Assembly: GCA_011772595.1 (NCBI GenBank)
Contig: WVZH01000465.1
Span: forward strand, 23,183 to 31,896
Source of the DNA: Anaerolineales bacterium
GTDB lineage: Bacteria; Chloroflexota; Anaerolineae; Anaerolineales; E44-bin32
Reading direction: 5' to 3'
DNA: 8,714 nt
Shown piece by piece: positions 1-6,733 of this stretch (within the stretch, counting starts at the first letter, position 1; each line of letters starts with the position of its first letter). Both the position numbers and the translations under genes were made by a program. A model generated the notes under the pieces. It ran no database searches. It had not been told where the DNA came from and saw only the letters and a list, made by a program, of their open reading frames with translations.

Positions 1-173
1 TGTCCATTAGTGTATGGGTAACGATTGAGGATAACGAAGGCGCGTTGCCCTCGATATAGAATGAGGCTGTCTGGCCCATCGCGCATGGCCAATCGGTTGC
101 AGAACATGCACCCGGATTCTTCCATTTCACCTTTGATGTAAACCATACGCCAGGGAGCCCAGATACGCTTCAT
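1..173 (-). CDS. HIT-family protein (Ap4A phosphorylase/hydrolase-like), 5' part only
   Basis: This is the first 57 codons of a leftward gene that continues beyond base 1. The translation begins MKRIWAPWRMVYIKG and contains a CxxC pair (residues 22 and 25, GCMFC), followed by RAFVILNRYPYTNG. This is the typical N-terminal half of bacterial HIT-domain proteins of the Ap4A phosphorylase/FHIT-like group, in which the cysteines often help bind zinc. The catalytic histidine triad (HxHxH) would lie past the window edge, so activity cannot be judged. Family members cleave or phosphorolyse dinucleoside polyphosphates or nucleoside phosphoramidates in the cytoplasm. The start ATG (171-173) has no recognisable Shine-Dalgarno sequence. 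A TAGAAT box on the minus strand (188-193) would place transcription start only about 8 bases before the ATG, so a near-leaderless mRNA is possible. The gene diverges from birA. The family call is firm; the exact substrate is unknown. Confidence 0.9.
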   Translation of the reverse strand, partial: MKRIWAPWRMVYIKGEMEESGCMFCNRLAMRDGPDSLILYRGQRAFVILNRYPYTNG

Positions 174-187
174 TTAACAGTGAATGA

Positions 188-193
188 ATTCTA
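188..193 (-). promoter_or_regulatory. Possible -10 box for the HIT gene
   Basis: On the minus strand these bases read TAGAAT, a 5/6 match to the sigma70 -10 consensus. The position is 14 bases from the HIT ATG. I see no convincing -35 element at 16-18 bases. If the box is real, the 5' leader would be only a few bases long, which fits the lack of a ribosome binding site. No clear promoter for birA is visible in the 174-257 gap. Confidence 0.3.
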
Positions 194-204
194 ACAGAGT
201 TTAC

Positions 205-213
205 AGGAGAGGA
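205..213 (+). promoter_or_regulatory. Strong Shine-Dalgarno ahead of the birA leader ORF
   Basis: AGGAGAGGA is a near-ideal ribosome binding site. It lies 44 bases before the birA ATG, too far to serve it directly, but exactly 7 bases before a GTG at 221. It is the main reason for suspecting a translated leader ORF. Confidence 0.45.
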
Positions 214-220
214 AAACGAC

Positions 221-265
221 GTGGCATGTTTCCTGCACCAACTAGTACAATTGGAGCATGCTTGA
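221..265 (+). CDS. Putative 14-residue leader peptide overlapping the birA start
   Basis: A GTG at 221 follows a strong AGGAGAGGA at 7-base spacing and opens a 14-codon frame. It would encode MACFLHQLVQLEHA and ends with TGA at 263-265, just past the birA ATG (258-260). The birA start itself has only GGAG one base upstream, too close for normal use, so birA may be translated by ribosomes finishing this leader (stop/start coupling). I see no run of a single regulatory amino acid, so classical attenuation is not suggested. The alternative is an incidental frame, with the purine run serving some other purpose. Both frame and function are inference. Confidence 0.3.
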   Translation: MACFLHQLVQLEHA

Positions 266-1070
266 TCTTGAGAGTCTTCAATCCAAATTACCACAGTATG
301 GTTTGGGTGAGCCTGTTTATTATTTCGAGTCCGTGGGCTCTACGAATGAGGTAGCGATAGAATATGCGCATCGAAATGTACCCCACGGCGCCTTGTTTAT
401 CGCTGACGAGCAGACAGCAGGGCGTGGTCGAGACGGTCGAAGGTGGTATACAACGCCGAAAAGTGCGTTGGCTTTCAGTTTGGTTTTGAGGCCTCAAATC
501 AAGCATGCTGAATCTGTAGGTTTTCTGACTGTTCTGGGAACTTTGGCGATCGTCGAGGCATTGGATCAATGGAAACTGGACGCTGAGATAAAGTGGCCGA
601 ACGATGTGCTCATTGCTGGAAAAAAGGTAGCTGGGGTGCTGGTGGAGGCTGTGTGGATTGGGGACAAATTGGAATATGCCATTCTTGGTGTTGGCATCAA
701 TGTCGGCCCGGATTCCGTTCCTTCCGACAAAGTGGTTGACTACCCGGCTACGTGTGTCGAAGCAGTTGTGAATGGTAAGGTGGACCGGAATGAATTGTTA
801 CTTGAGGTTCTCAAAAGCATGGGGTGTTGGTATTCAAAGATTGAAAATGACGACATACGGGAAGCTTGGGAACGAAGGCTTGCATTTCAGGGAGAGCAAG
901 TCGTTGTTACTGGGTGGAAAGAGCGTATGCTTGGGACGGTAATGGGAGTAGAGGTGGACGGCACATTACAATTGGTCTTGCCATCCGGTGAGCAGGTCGC
1001 CGTTGCAGTGGGTGACGTGCGCCTACGACCGGTTGACACGAATTCCAAATCGACTACACTGGGCGTGTAA
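258..1070 (+). CDS. birA: Biotin--[acetyl-CoA-carboxylase] ligase (monofunctional BirA)
   Basis: This 270-residue cytoplasmic enzyme activates biotin with ATP to biotinyl-5'-AMP and transfers it to the lysine of biotin carrier domains such as acetyl-CoA carboxylase BCCP. Visible motifs are STNE (28-31), the adenylate-binding loop GRGRDGR (55-61), KWPNDV (112-117) with its conserved lysine, GKKVAGVLVE (121-130) and GVGINV (144-149). The C-terminal part (about 213-258) fits the small SH3-like barrel of the family. There is no N-terminal winged-helix domain, so this is a group I ligase that should not repress biotin genes as E. coli BirA does. The start is fixed at 258 because an in-frame TAG (243-245) lies just upstream and no other start codon intervenes. 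The local GGAG is only one base from the ATG; see the leader ORF. A small membrane protein gene follows after 24 bases and is probably co-transcribed. Confidence 0.95.
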   Translation: MLDLESLQSKLPQYGLGEPVYYFESVGSTNEVAIEYAHRNVPHGALFIADEQTAGRGRDGRRWYTTPKSALAFSLVLRPQIKHAESVGFLTVLGTLAIVEALDQWKLDAEIKWPNDVLIAGKKVAGVLVEAVWIGDKLEYAILGVGINVGPDSVPSDKVVDYPATCVEAVVNGKVDRNELLLEVLKSMGCWYSKIENDDIREAWERRLAFQGEQVVVTGWKERMLGTVMGVEVDGTLQLVLPSGEQVAVAVGDVRLRPVDTNSKSTTLGV

Positions 1071-1094
1071 GGCTGCTCCTGTCGGAGGTCAAGA

Positions 1095-1313
1095 ATGTTC
1101 GATAACCTGCGCGAGTTGTCAGATGGACCTTCTGAATTTGAAGAGGGACAAGAGGGTCTTTTCGACATCCGTATAGAAGAATCTCCAGATACTCCTGTGT
1201 TTGGGATGACGACCGGTCAGCGGTTTGTGCTGTCGATTCTCCTCCTCGCGACAGTCTTGGTGATGGGCACCACGTGTCTAATGGTGACAGGGAAGGTTTG
1301 GTACATTTTTTAG
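1095..1313 (+). CDS. Small single-pass membrane protein of unknown function
   Basis: This 72-residue protein has an acidic, soluble N-terminal half (about 1-40, with FEEGQEG and ESPDTP). A short GMTTGQRF stretch follows, then one hydrophobic segment (about residues 44-66, rich in L, V, I and M) and a short tail ending GKVWYIF. This fits a C-terminally anchored or single-pass inner membrane protein. The start is supported by GGAGGT (1084-1089) five bases before the ATG. The gene begins 24 bases after the birA stop in the same direction, so the two are probably one transcript, ending at the hairpin near 1356-1381. I recognise no catalytic motif or named domain. A link to biotin metabolism is suggested only by position. 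The good ribosome binding site and clear membrane topology make it likely to be real. Confidence 0.75.
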   Translation: MFDNLRELSDGPSEFEEGQEGLFDIRIEESPDTPVFGMTTGQRFVLSILLLATVLVMGTTCLMVTGKVWYIF

Positions 1314-1355
1314 GAGCTATCTGACCGAACTTACGGAATCCTAATTAACATTCAC

Positions 1356-1381
1356 GGGGCTGTCTGCAATTGGACAGCCCC
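1356..1381. terminator. Hairpin between converging genes (probable terminator)
   Basis: A perfect 9-bp stem, GGGGCTGTC (1356-1364) and GACAGCCCC (1373-1381), encloses an 8-base loop. It lies 42 bases after the small membrane protein stop and 137 bases past the stop of the oppositely oriented acylase gene, so it can serve both. There is no clear T-run on either side, which weakens the call as an intrinsic terminator. The rest of 1314-1518 shows no gene that I can support. Confidence 0.6.
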
Positions 1382-1518
1382 ATGGCGTTCCCTTATTCAG
1401 CCTAAAAACTCGACGCTCCTACAGGCTCCTCGAAGAAATCACTCGTATCTGCGCCTCATCCCTCCTTCATGACACCCTTGGATTGCGATTGGTCCACATT
1501 CTTGGCTTGCACGAGATG

Positions 1519-3957
1519 TCATTGGTTTCCATCGGGTGTTAAGGTTAGATGGGCTTCGGCAGCGGCTACGACGTCCTGTCGTGCCCAAAGCATGGGATGA
1601 TACTCGATATCACGCCATAGATCGATCATGTCGTCGTAGTGGGGGTGGAAAGGATGTCCCGATTGACCGGTGGTGTGTATGGAGAGAGAGCTGTTGAGAT
1701 CAGATAGATCCACGATCATTCTGAAGGAGGGGAGAATGGTCACGCCGAAAGGATTGCGCAGGCTGTGCCCAGTGTTATTAACAGTGTCAAAGGATCCATC
1801 AACCGCTACGGGACCGCGATTGAAGAGGGCTTCGATCGGTCCGATTCCAGTTCGACCCAGGCTTTGATTCTCAAAGGTTGCGGTGTGCAGATCTCCCCAT
1901 TGCCATCCTGGGATGTTTCGCCCCAGTCTTTTCGTGAGTTCTTCCACGGTCTTCTCGAGCGCGCGCAAGAGTATGGTCTCGCGGGTTTCAACCTCCGGAG
2001 TGTTAACGTCGTCGAACCACGATGAGTTTGGATTGGGAAGGATGTTCAAGAGTGTGACGATTAGTGAGTCTCGCGCACGTGGAAGCAACTTCTCTCCCAA
2101 CTCATCGCCGAAGACCTCGTCCACCATCTGGATGCGTAAGGCTTCAAAAAAAGCTGCTGCGGCGCTATCGCGCACGGATTGCCCATCCCATTGGCGTAGT
2201 AGTTCCATGGCTTGAGCCTGCCTGTCTTCAGAGGGGTCGAGCTCCAGGAGGTATGGGAGCACGAGTTGTGCATAGAGCGAGCTGTTGTTGCCTTGCATGA
2301 TCTTAATGTCGTCGATCGAGATCGTCTGGTCGGCTTCAATCATCTCGATAATGCGACGAGCGCGATATCCCGGAGCCCAGTCCATTGAAAGAAAATAGGG
2401 GTACCCACTGTCGACGACTGCGTGGTTGGCGGTGGCGAGGTAACCTTGCGCTGGGTTGAAGGATCGAGGCAGATCGTCGAAGGGGATGAAGTCCACCCAC
2501 TCGAATTCGCCGGTCCATCCCGGCACGGGCATGGATCCGTCGCCTGAGCCGCGGATGGGGATGCGTCCTGGCGCTTGATAGCCGATGTTGCCCTCAATGT
2601 CGGCATATACGAAATTCTGGCTTGGTACGTCGAAGTAACGAAGGGCTTCGCGGAATTCCTCCCAGTTTTGGGCCTGATTCAGCATGAAAATGCTCTGCCA
2701 GACGGTTCCGGGTTGCAAAGCAGTCCAAGAGAGAGCGAGTGGCTGCCAACCGTAAAACCAATCATCCTCCGTACCGCCGGCAACGTCGTTGATAATTGGT
2801 CCGTGGCGAGTTTTCCGCACGTTAACGACGACGGGATCATCTTCGCCCGCGATAAAAATCTCCTCGCGCACGATTTCCATGTCGTACCACTCCCCCTGGT
2901 ACTCGTATTGATTGGGATTCTCGGGGTTTATACGTTCCACAAAGAGATCCTGGACGTCAGGGTCCAGATTGGTCACACCCCAAGCGATGTGATCGTTGTG
3001 CCCGATAATGACACCTGGCGTACCGGCAAAGGACACACCGACGACGTTGAAAGGGCACTCAAGCCCGACAGGCTCGCAGTGTAAACCGATTTCGTACCAT
3101 ATCGAGGGCATCTGGATTCCAAGATGTGGGTCGTTAGCTAGAAGGGGCATCCCGGTGTCGGTTCGGCCCACAGAGATTACCCAATTGTTGCTGCCGACAC
3201 CAAACCCACTATCGATCGAGTTGAACAGCAACGCGGAAGTGGGAAATGAATCGATTGTGGCTTCGGTGATGGGTTCAGGGACGATGACCGGATAGTCGTC
3301 GGGATAGGGAGGGGCAAGGACGTTGACCGCGTCTACACCCAATCGTGTGGCGACGTGAGCACGCAGCAATTCACTATCCATGTTACCCCCCAGTTGCAAC
3401 GCCATCGCCTTTCCCCAAGTGAGCGTGTTAAGAGCAGTCCACGGTTCCGGCTCAAACTTTACCCCTGTGAGTCCGAGGATCGTGAATTCCAAGCCCAGAT
3501 GTCCCTGATTGAGCTCAAGATATGCATTTACACCTTCAGAATAGGATTCCAGAATCATACGCTCTTCGTCGCCCAGGTGCTCCACTTCCTGAGCCGCCAC
3601 CCGATGCCATCCAAGCGTGCGGATATAGCGGTCGTCATCCAATGTGCTTCGACCTAGTAATTCTGAGAGACGGCCGGTTCCGATACGGCGCCAGAATTCC
3701 ATCTGCCAGAACCGATCTTGTGCGTGCACGAAACCTTGGGCCATGAAAAGATCGTGTGCGCTTGATGCGTAGATGTGCGGGATCCCGAATGAATCGCGAT
3801 AGATCTCTACCGGTGCTTCGAGTCCAGATAGTTGGATAACGCCTTCGGTTTCGGGGAAGGGTTGTCGGATGATGATGAAGGCTGCCACGACAAAAGCGAC
3901 GATGAGCAGCAAGAGAACGACGATAATAATTGGCGCGAAGCGTCTACGACGGACCAT
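1519..3957 (-). CDS. Penicillin acylase family protein, membrane-anchored Ntn-hydrolase (peptidase family S45)
   Basis: Family members hydrolyse amide bonds of acylated compounds (beta-lactam side chains, acyl-homoserine lactones, other N-acyl amines) and mature by self-cleavage into two chains. From the ATG at 3955-3957 the protein has 812 residues. A basic RRRR start leads into one hydrophobic helix (about 9-31), predicting an outward-facing anchored enzyme. The alpha part carries GIPHIYA and GFVHAQDRFWQME. The GSNNW motif puts the nucleophile Ser at residue 256 (codon 3190-3192), the expected new N-terminus after cleavage. Downstream are LLANDPHL, GHNDHIAWGVTN, the oxyanion-type Asn in ATANH (about 511), and GQSGHPFHPHYDD near the C-terminus. 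An in-frame TTG at 4020 would give 833 residues, but it overlaps the -35 box; the ATG at 3957 has GGAGGG five bases upstream and is preferred. Substrate cannot be told from sequence. The gene diverges from gyrA and has no partner gene. Confidence 0.93.
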   Translation of the reverse strand: MVRRRRFAPIIIVVLLLLIVAFVVAAFIIIRQPFPETEGVIQLSGLEAPVEIYRDSFGIPHIYASSAHDLFMAQGFVHAQDRFWQMEFWRRIGTGRLSELLGRSTLDDDRYIRTLGWHRVAAQEVEHLGDEERMILESYSEGVNAYLELNQGHLGLEFTILGLTGVKFEPEPWTALNTLTWGKAMALQLGGNMDSELLRAHVATRLGVDAVNVLAPPYPDDYPVIVPEPITEATIDSFPTSALLFNSIDSGFGVGSNNWVISVGRTDTGMPLLANDPHLGIQMPSIWYEIGLHCEPVGLECPFNVVGVSFAGTPGVIIGHNDHIAWGVTNLDPDVQDLFVERINPENPNQYEYQGEWYDMEIVREEIFIAGEDDPVVVNVRKTRHGPIINDVAGGTEDDWFYGWQPLALSWTALQPGTVWQSIFMLNQAQNWEEFREALRYFDVPSQNFVYADIEGNIGYQAPGRIPIRGSGDGSMPVPGWTGEFEWVDFIPFDDLPRSFNPAQGYLATANHAVVDSGYPYFLSMDWAPGYRARRIIEMIEADQTISIDDIKIMQGNNSSLYAQLVLPYLLELDPSEDRQAQAMELLRQWDGQSVRDSAAAAFFEALRIQMVDEVFGDELGEKLLPRARDSLIVTLLNILPNPNSSWFDDVNTPEVETRETILLRALEKTVEELTKRLGRNIPGWQWGDLHTATFENQSLGRTGIGPIEALFNRGPVAVDGSFDTVNNTGHSLRNPFGVTILPSFRMIVDLSDLNSSLSIHTTGQSGHPFHPHYDDMIDLWRDIEYHPMLWARQDVVAAAEAHLTLTPDGNQ

Positions 3958-3962
3958 ATCAC

Positions 3963-3967
3963 CCTCC
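3963..3967 (-). promoter_or_regulatory. Ribosome binding site deciding the acylase start
   Basis: On the minus strand these bases read GGAGG, followed by GTGAT and the ATG at 3955-3957, a near-ideal 5-base spacing. No comparable site precedes the in-frame TTG at 4020, so this site fixes the start at residue 22 of the longest open frame. Confidence 0.75.
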
Positions 3968-3991
3968 ATTGGCATTCGATCGAGTGCCTGT

Positions 3992-4020
3992 TTTCTAGCA
4001 TCAATACTCCTGAGAGTCAA
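3992..4020 (-). promoter_or_regulatory. Sigma70-type promoter for the acylase gene
   Basis: On the minus strand TTGACT (4015-4020) is followed by exactly 17 bases and TAGAAA (3992-3997). A TG one base upstream of that box forms an extended -10 (TGCTAGAAA). Transcription would start near 3985, giving a leader of roughly 28 bases that contains the GGAGG site before the ATG at 3957. This promoter would lie inside the coding region if the gene began at the in-frame TTG at 4020. Confidence 0.6.
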
Positions 4021-4055
4021 TCAAGAGCGCTTTAAATTCGACATGCGTCGCTCGC

Positions 4056-4072
4056 TGGAAACATGTTTTCCA
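4056..4072. repeat. Inverted repeat in the acylase/gyrA control region, candidate operator
   Basis: TGGAAA (4056-4061) and TTTCCA (4067-4072) form a 6-bp inverted repeat around CATGT, and the inner AAACATGTTT is itself palindromic. It sits between the two divergent promoters, 36 bases upstream of the acylase -35 box. A second, shorter inverted repeat, CGAGG-TGG-CCTCG, lies at 4090-4102. Either could bind a dimeric regulator, but I recognise neither as a known operator. Confidence 0.35.
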
Positions 4073-4140
4073 CTTCGTGTCCCTCTTGCCGAGGTGGCCT
4101 CGTGAGGTGTTCGAATGTGGCTGAGAAATCCTTCCCGCGG

Positions 4141-4146
4141 TATAAT
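4141..4146 (+). promoter_or_regulatory. -10 box of the gyrA promoter
   Basis: A perfect TATAAT stands 64 bases before the gyrA ATG, directly after a GC-rich CCCGCGG. No good -35 exists: the bases at the 17-base distance read TGGCTG (4118-4123). Transcription would begin at about 4152-4154, right at the following hairpin. A weak -35 and a GC-rich spacer edge would make the promoter dependent on supercoiling or on an activator, but that is inference. Confidence 0.6.
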
Positions 4147-4151
4147 AGTGA

Positions 4152-4174
4152 AAAGCCCGCCGCAGGCGGGTTTT
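4152..4174 (+). terminator. GC-rich hairpin with flanking A/T runs at the gyrA transcript start
   Basis: CCCGCC (4156-4161) pairs with GGCGGG (4165-4170) around a GCA loop. The stem extends by a G-U pair and AAA/TTT to about 10 bp, with TTTT on the 3' side. It has the form of an intrinsic terminator on either strand. It begins where transcription from the TATAAT at 4141 should start, however, so within gyrA mRNA it would be a 5'-terminal hairpin, more likely affecting stability or early elongation. It could also stop rightward transcripts arriving from upstream. Confidence 0.55.
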
Positions 4175-4209
4175 CTACAGATTCCGGCGACTGAAAGAAG
4201 CAGAAGATC

Positions 4210-6672
4210 ATGGAAATTGGGACTGTCCGTCAGGTTGACATCGACGAGCAAATGCGTGATGCGTATCTAGATTATGCCATGAGTGTCATCGTGGCGCGTG
4301 CGCTTCCCGATGCACGCGACGGGCTAAAGCCCGTTCATCGTCGCATCCTGTACGCAATGCATGAGATGGGTATTCGATCAAACACGCCCTATCGTAAGTC
4401 GGCTCGTATCGTGGGTGAGGTCTTGGGTAAGTTTCACCCTCATGGCGATGCAGCGGTATACGACACCATGGCACGCATGGCGCAGGATTTCTCCATGCGC
4501 TATATGCTGGTAGATGGTCAAGGCAATTTCGGATCGATAGACGGTGATCCACCCGCCGCCATGCGTTACACCGAAGCCCGGCTTGCTCGAATGGCTGAAG
4601 AATTATTGGTGGATATCGAGAAGGATACGGTCGATTTCGCCGATAACTTCGACGGCTCACTCCAAGAACCCATCTTTTTACCGGCGCGATTGCCCAATTT
4701 GCTGCTCAACGGGGCTTCCGGTATCGCAGTGGGGATGGCGACGAACATCCCGCCGCATAATCTCGGGGAATTGGCAGACGCGATCCGCCACATTGTCGAT
4801 CATTACGATCGGTTGGACGACGTCACCATTGATGACCTCATGGAGTTCATTCCTGGCCCCGACTTCCCGACAGGGGGCATGATCGTAGGCACGGAGGGAA
4901 TTAAGCAAGCCTACAGCACAGGGAAGGGACGGATTGTGATGCGGGCGTTGGCGCACATCGAAGAGCTGAGCAAGTCGCGTCATCGGATCGTTATCACTGA
5001 GATTCCCTACCAGGTAAACAAATCGAGCTTAATAGAACGAATCGCAGAATTGGTTCGCCAGGGTCGGATAGGTGATATTTCCGACTTGCGAGACGAATCG
5101 GATCGGCGTGGTTTGAGTGTCATCATCGAACTGAAACGCGGTGCGCAGCCGAAGAAGGTGCTCAACCAACTGTTGAAGTACACACAGTTGCAGGCAACCT
5201 TCGGCGTGCAGTTGCTAGCATTGGTGGACGGCGAGCCGAGGCTGCTGTCATTAAAACGTGCTTTGCATTTGTACGTCGACCATCGCGTCACCGTGGTCAC
5301 GCGCCGGTCGGAACACGAACTTGCCAAGGCGCGTGCGCGCGCACATGTGCTCGATGGTTTGTTGATCGCACTGGCCAACCTCGACGACGTGATCGACACG
5401 ATTCGCAAGTCGGCTGATGCAGACAAGGCGAAGGAACGCTTGATTAAACGCTTCAAATTGACAGAGATACAGGCTCAAGCCATTTTGGATATGAGGCTGC
5501 GTAGGTTGGCCGCGCTGGAGCGAGAGAAGATTGAGAACGAGCATAAAGACGTCCTCAAACAAATTGGTTATCTCGAGGATCTGCTTGCGCATCCGAAGAA
5601 GATCCTTGGCGTAATCAAAGAAGACCTCGATACACTGGTCACCGATTACGGCGATCCACGCCGAACGCGGATCTCACCGGATACCAGCGAGGATTTCAGT
5701 GAGGAGGATCTCATTCCCGATGAGGCGGTGTTGATCAGCATCACCGAGCGGGGCTATGTGAAGCGTGTGGCTGCCAAAACCTATCGGCGGCAGACTCGCG
5801 GTGGTCGTGGCGTGACTGGGCACTCAATGCGGGGGGAGGATGAGGTGATGATGTTCTTCCCTGCGCGTTCACTGGACACCGTATTGTTCTTCTCGGATCG
5901 TGGGAAGGTTTATTCAGAGAAAGCCTACCAGATTCCCGATGCAGATCGCACGGCGCGCGGCATTCCGATGGTGAACATCCTTGCGTTGTCGCCCGACGAA
6001 TCGATCACAGCGACAGTGGCTGTGCCCGATTTCGAGGAAGCTAATTTTTGCACCATGGCGACACGCAATGGAAAGATCAAACGCGTGGAGTTGTCGAAGT
6101 TCGCCTCCGTGCGTCCTTCGGGACTGATTGCCATGGGTCTAGAGAAAGGGGATCATTTGGGGTGGGTCCGCTTGACGAGTGGCGATGACGAGTTGATTTT
6201 GGTCACCGAACAAGGTCAAGCCCTAAGATTCCATGAAAAACTTATACGCCCCATGGGCCGGCCGGCAATGGGGGTCAAGGGGATAAACTTGCGAAAGGGG
6301 GATCGCGTCACAAGCATGGTGGTTGTCGATCCCAGTGGCGACCTTCTCGTAGTGACCGCAAACGGCTACGGTAAACGAACGCCATTTGAGGATTATCCTC
6401 CCAAAGGCAGAGCCACTGGCGGGGTCATCACACTGAGTCGAGAGAAACGTTCTGTGACCGGACCCATTGCCTCGGCACGAGTGGTTCACGAAGACGATGA
6501 TCTGACCATCATTTCCAGCGGTGGCATCGTGCTGCGTACGAAAGTCAAGCAGATCAAACGCGCAGGCAGATCGACAATGGGCGTTAGGGTGATCAACCTG
6601 AAGGAGGGGGAGACTGTAGCGTCGGTGGCGCGTTCATCAGCGAAGGATCTGAAGCAGGCGGGCGTAGAATAA
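4210..6672 (+). CDS. gyrA: DNA gyrase subunit A
   Basis: GyrA forms the A2B2 gyrase with GyrB, cuts and rejoins DNA through an active-site tyrosine, and introduces negative supercoils using ATP. The 820-residue length is usual for GyrA without an acidic tail. The N-terminal breakage-reunion domain shows DGLKPVHRR (about 37-45), the quinolone-determining segment [10 protein letters not shown] (76-85) and AMRYTE with catalytic Tyr120 (codon 4567-4569). The coiled-coil gate region spans roughly 360-470. The beta-pinwheel C-terminal domain starts near 500 and carries the GyrA box QTRGGRG at 528-534 (bases 5791-5811), which separates it from ParC. The residue matching E. coli Ser83 is Ala81, while Asp87 is kept as Asp85. 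The start is the first ATG, with only a weak AGAAG upstream. gyrB is not adjacent. The gene ends against murI with a shared terminator. Confidence 0.97.
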   Translation: MEIGTVRQVDIDEQMRDAYLDYAMSVIVARALPDARDGLKPVHRRILYAMHEMGIRSNTPYRKSARIVGEVLGKFHPHGDAAVYDTMARMAQDFSMRYMLVDGQGNFGSIDGDPPAAMRYTEARLARMAEELLVDIEKDTVDFADNFDGSLQEPIFLPARLPNLLLNGASGIAVGMATNIPPHNLGELADAIRHIVDHYDRLDDVTIDDLMEFIPGPDFPTGGMIVGTEGIKQAYSTGKGRIVMRALAHIEELSKSRHRIVITEIPYQVNKSSLIERIAELVRQGRIGDISDLRDESDRRGLSVIIELKRGAQPKKVLNQLLKYTQLQATFGVQLLALVDGEPRLLSLKRALHLYVDHRVTVVTRRSEHELAKARARAHVLDGLLIALANLDDVIDTIRKSADADKAKERLIKRFKLTEIQAQAILDMRLRRLAALEREKIENEHKDVLKQIGYLEDLLAHPKKILGVIKEDLDTLVTDYGDPRRTRISPDTSEDFSEEDLIPDEAVLISITERGYVKRVAAKTYRRQTRGGRGVTGHSMRGEDEVMMFFPARSLDTVLFFSDRGKVYSEKAYQIPDADRTARGIPMVNILALSPDESITATVAVPDFEEANFCTMATRNGKIKRVELSKFASVRPSGLIAMGLEKGDHLGWVRLTSGDDELILVTEQGQALRFHEKLIRPMGRPAMGVKGINLRKGDRVTSMVVVDPSGDLLVVTANGYGKRTPFEDYPPKGRATGGVITLSREKRSVTGPIASARVVHEDDDLTIISSGGIVLRTKVKQIKRAGRSTMGVRVINLKEGETVASVARSSAKDLKQAGVE

Positions 6673-6696
6673 CGACTTCGATTCGAAAATACATGA

Positions 6697-6731
6697 AAAA
6701 CCTCCCACCCACTCGGTTGGTGGGAGGTTTT
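6697..6731. terminator. Bidirectional intrinsic terminator shared by gyrA and murI
   Basis: A 13-bp perfect stem (6697-6709 with 6719-6731) includes AAAACCTCCCACC and its complement around a 9-base loop. The A-run on one side and T-run on the other give a U-tract for transcripts in both directions. It starts 24 bases after the gyrA stop and ends 2 bases before the murI stop. Confidence 0.9.
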
Positions 6732-6733
6732 GA

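Noticed and set aside
226..352. Alternative ATG-started frame of about 42 codons before and into birA
   Set aside because: It overlaps birA out of frame well past its conserved N-terminus and its spacing from the AGGAGAGGA is worse than that of the GTG at 221.
2575..3084. 169-codon open frame on the plus strand
   Set aside because: It is antisense to the conserved catalytic part of the acylase gene, shows no recognisable motif or ribosome binding site, and is explained by the opposite-strand coding sequence.
3807..4004. 65-codon minus-strand frame with AGGAG shortly before its start
   Set aside because: It runs out of frame through the acylase membrane anchor, and its AGGAG lies in the acylase promoter spacer, upstream of the expected transcript start.
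4105..4125. tRNA-like TTCGAAT stretch upstream of gyrA
   Set aside because: No acceptor stem, anticodon arm or other conserved tRNA positions can be found around it.
4021..4251. 76-codon minus-strand frame spanning the acylase/gyrA spacer
   Set aside because: It overlaps the gyrA start, promoter and hairpin and has no ribosome binding site or recognisable domain.
5007..5456. 149-codon open frame on the minus strand
   Set aside because: It lies wholly inside gyrA, in a highly conserved coding region, with a low-complexity Ser/Arg-rich translation typical of shadow frames.
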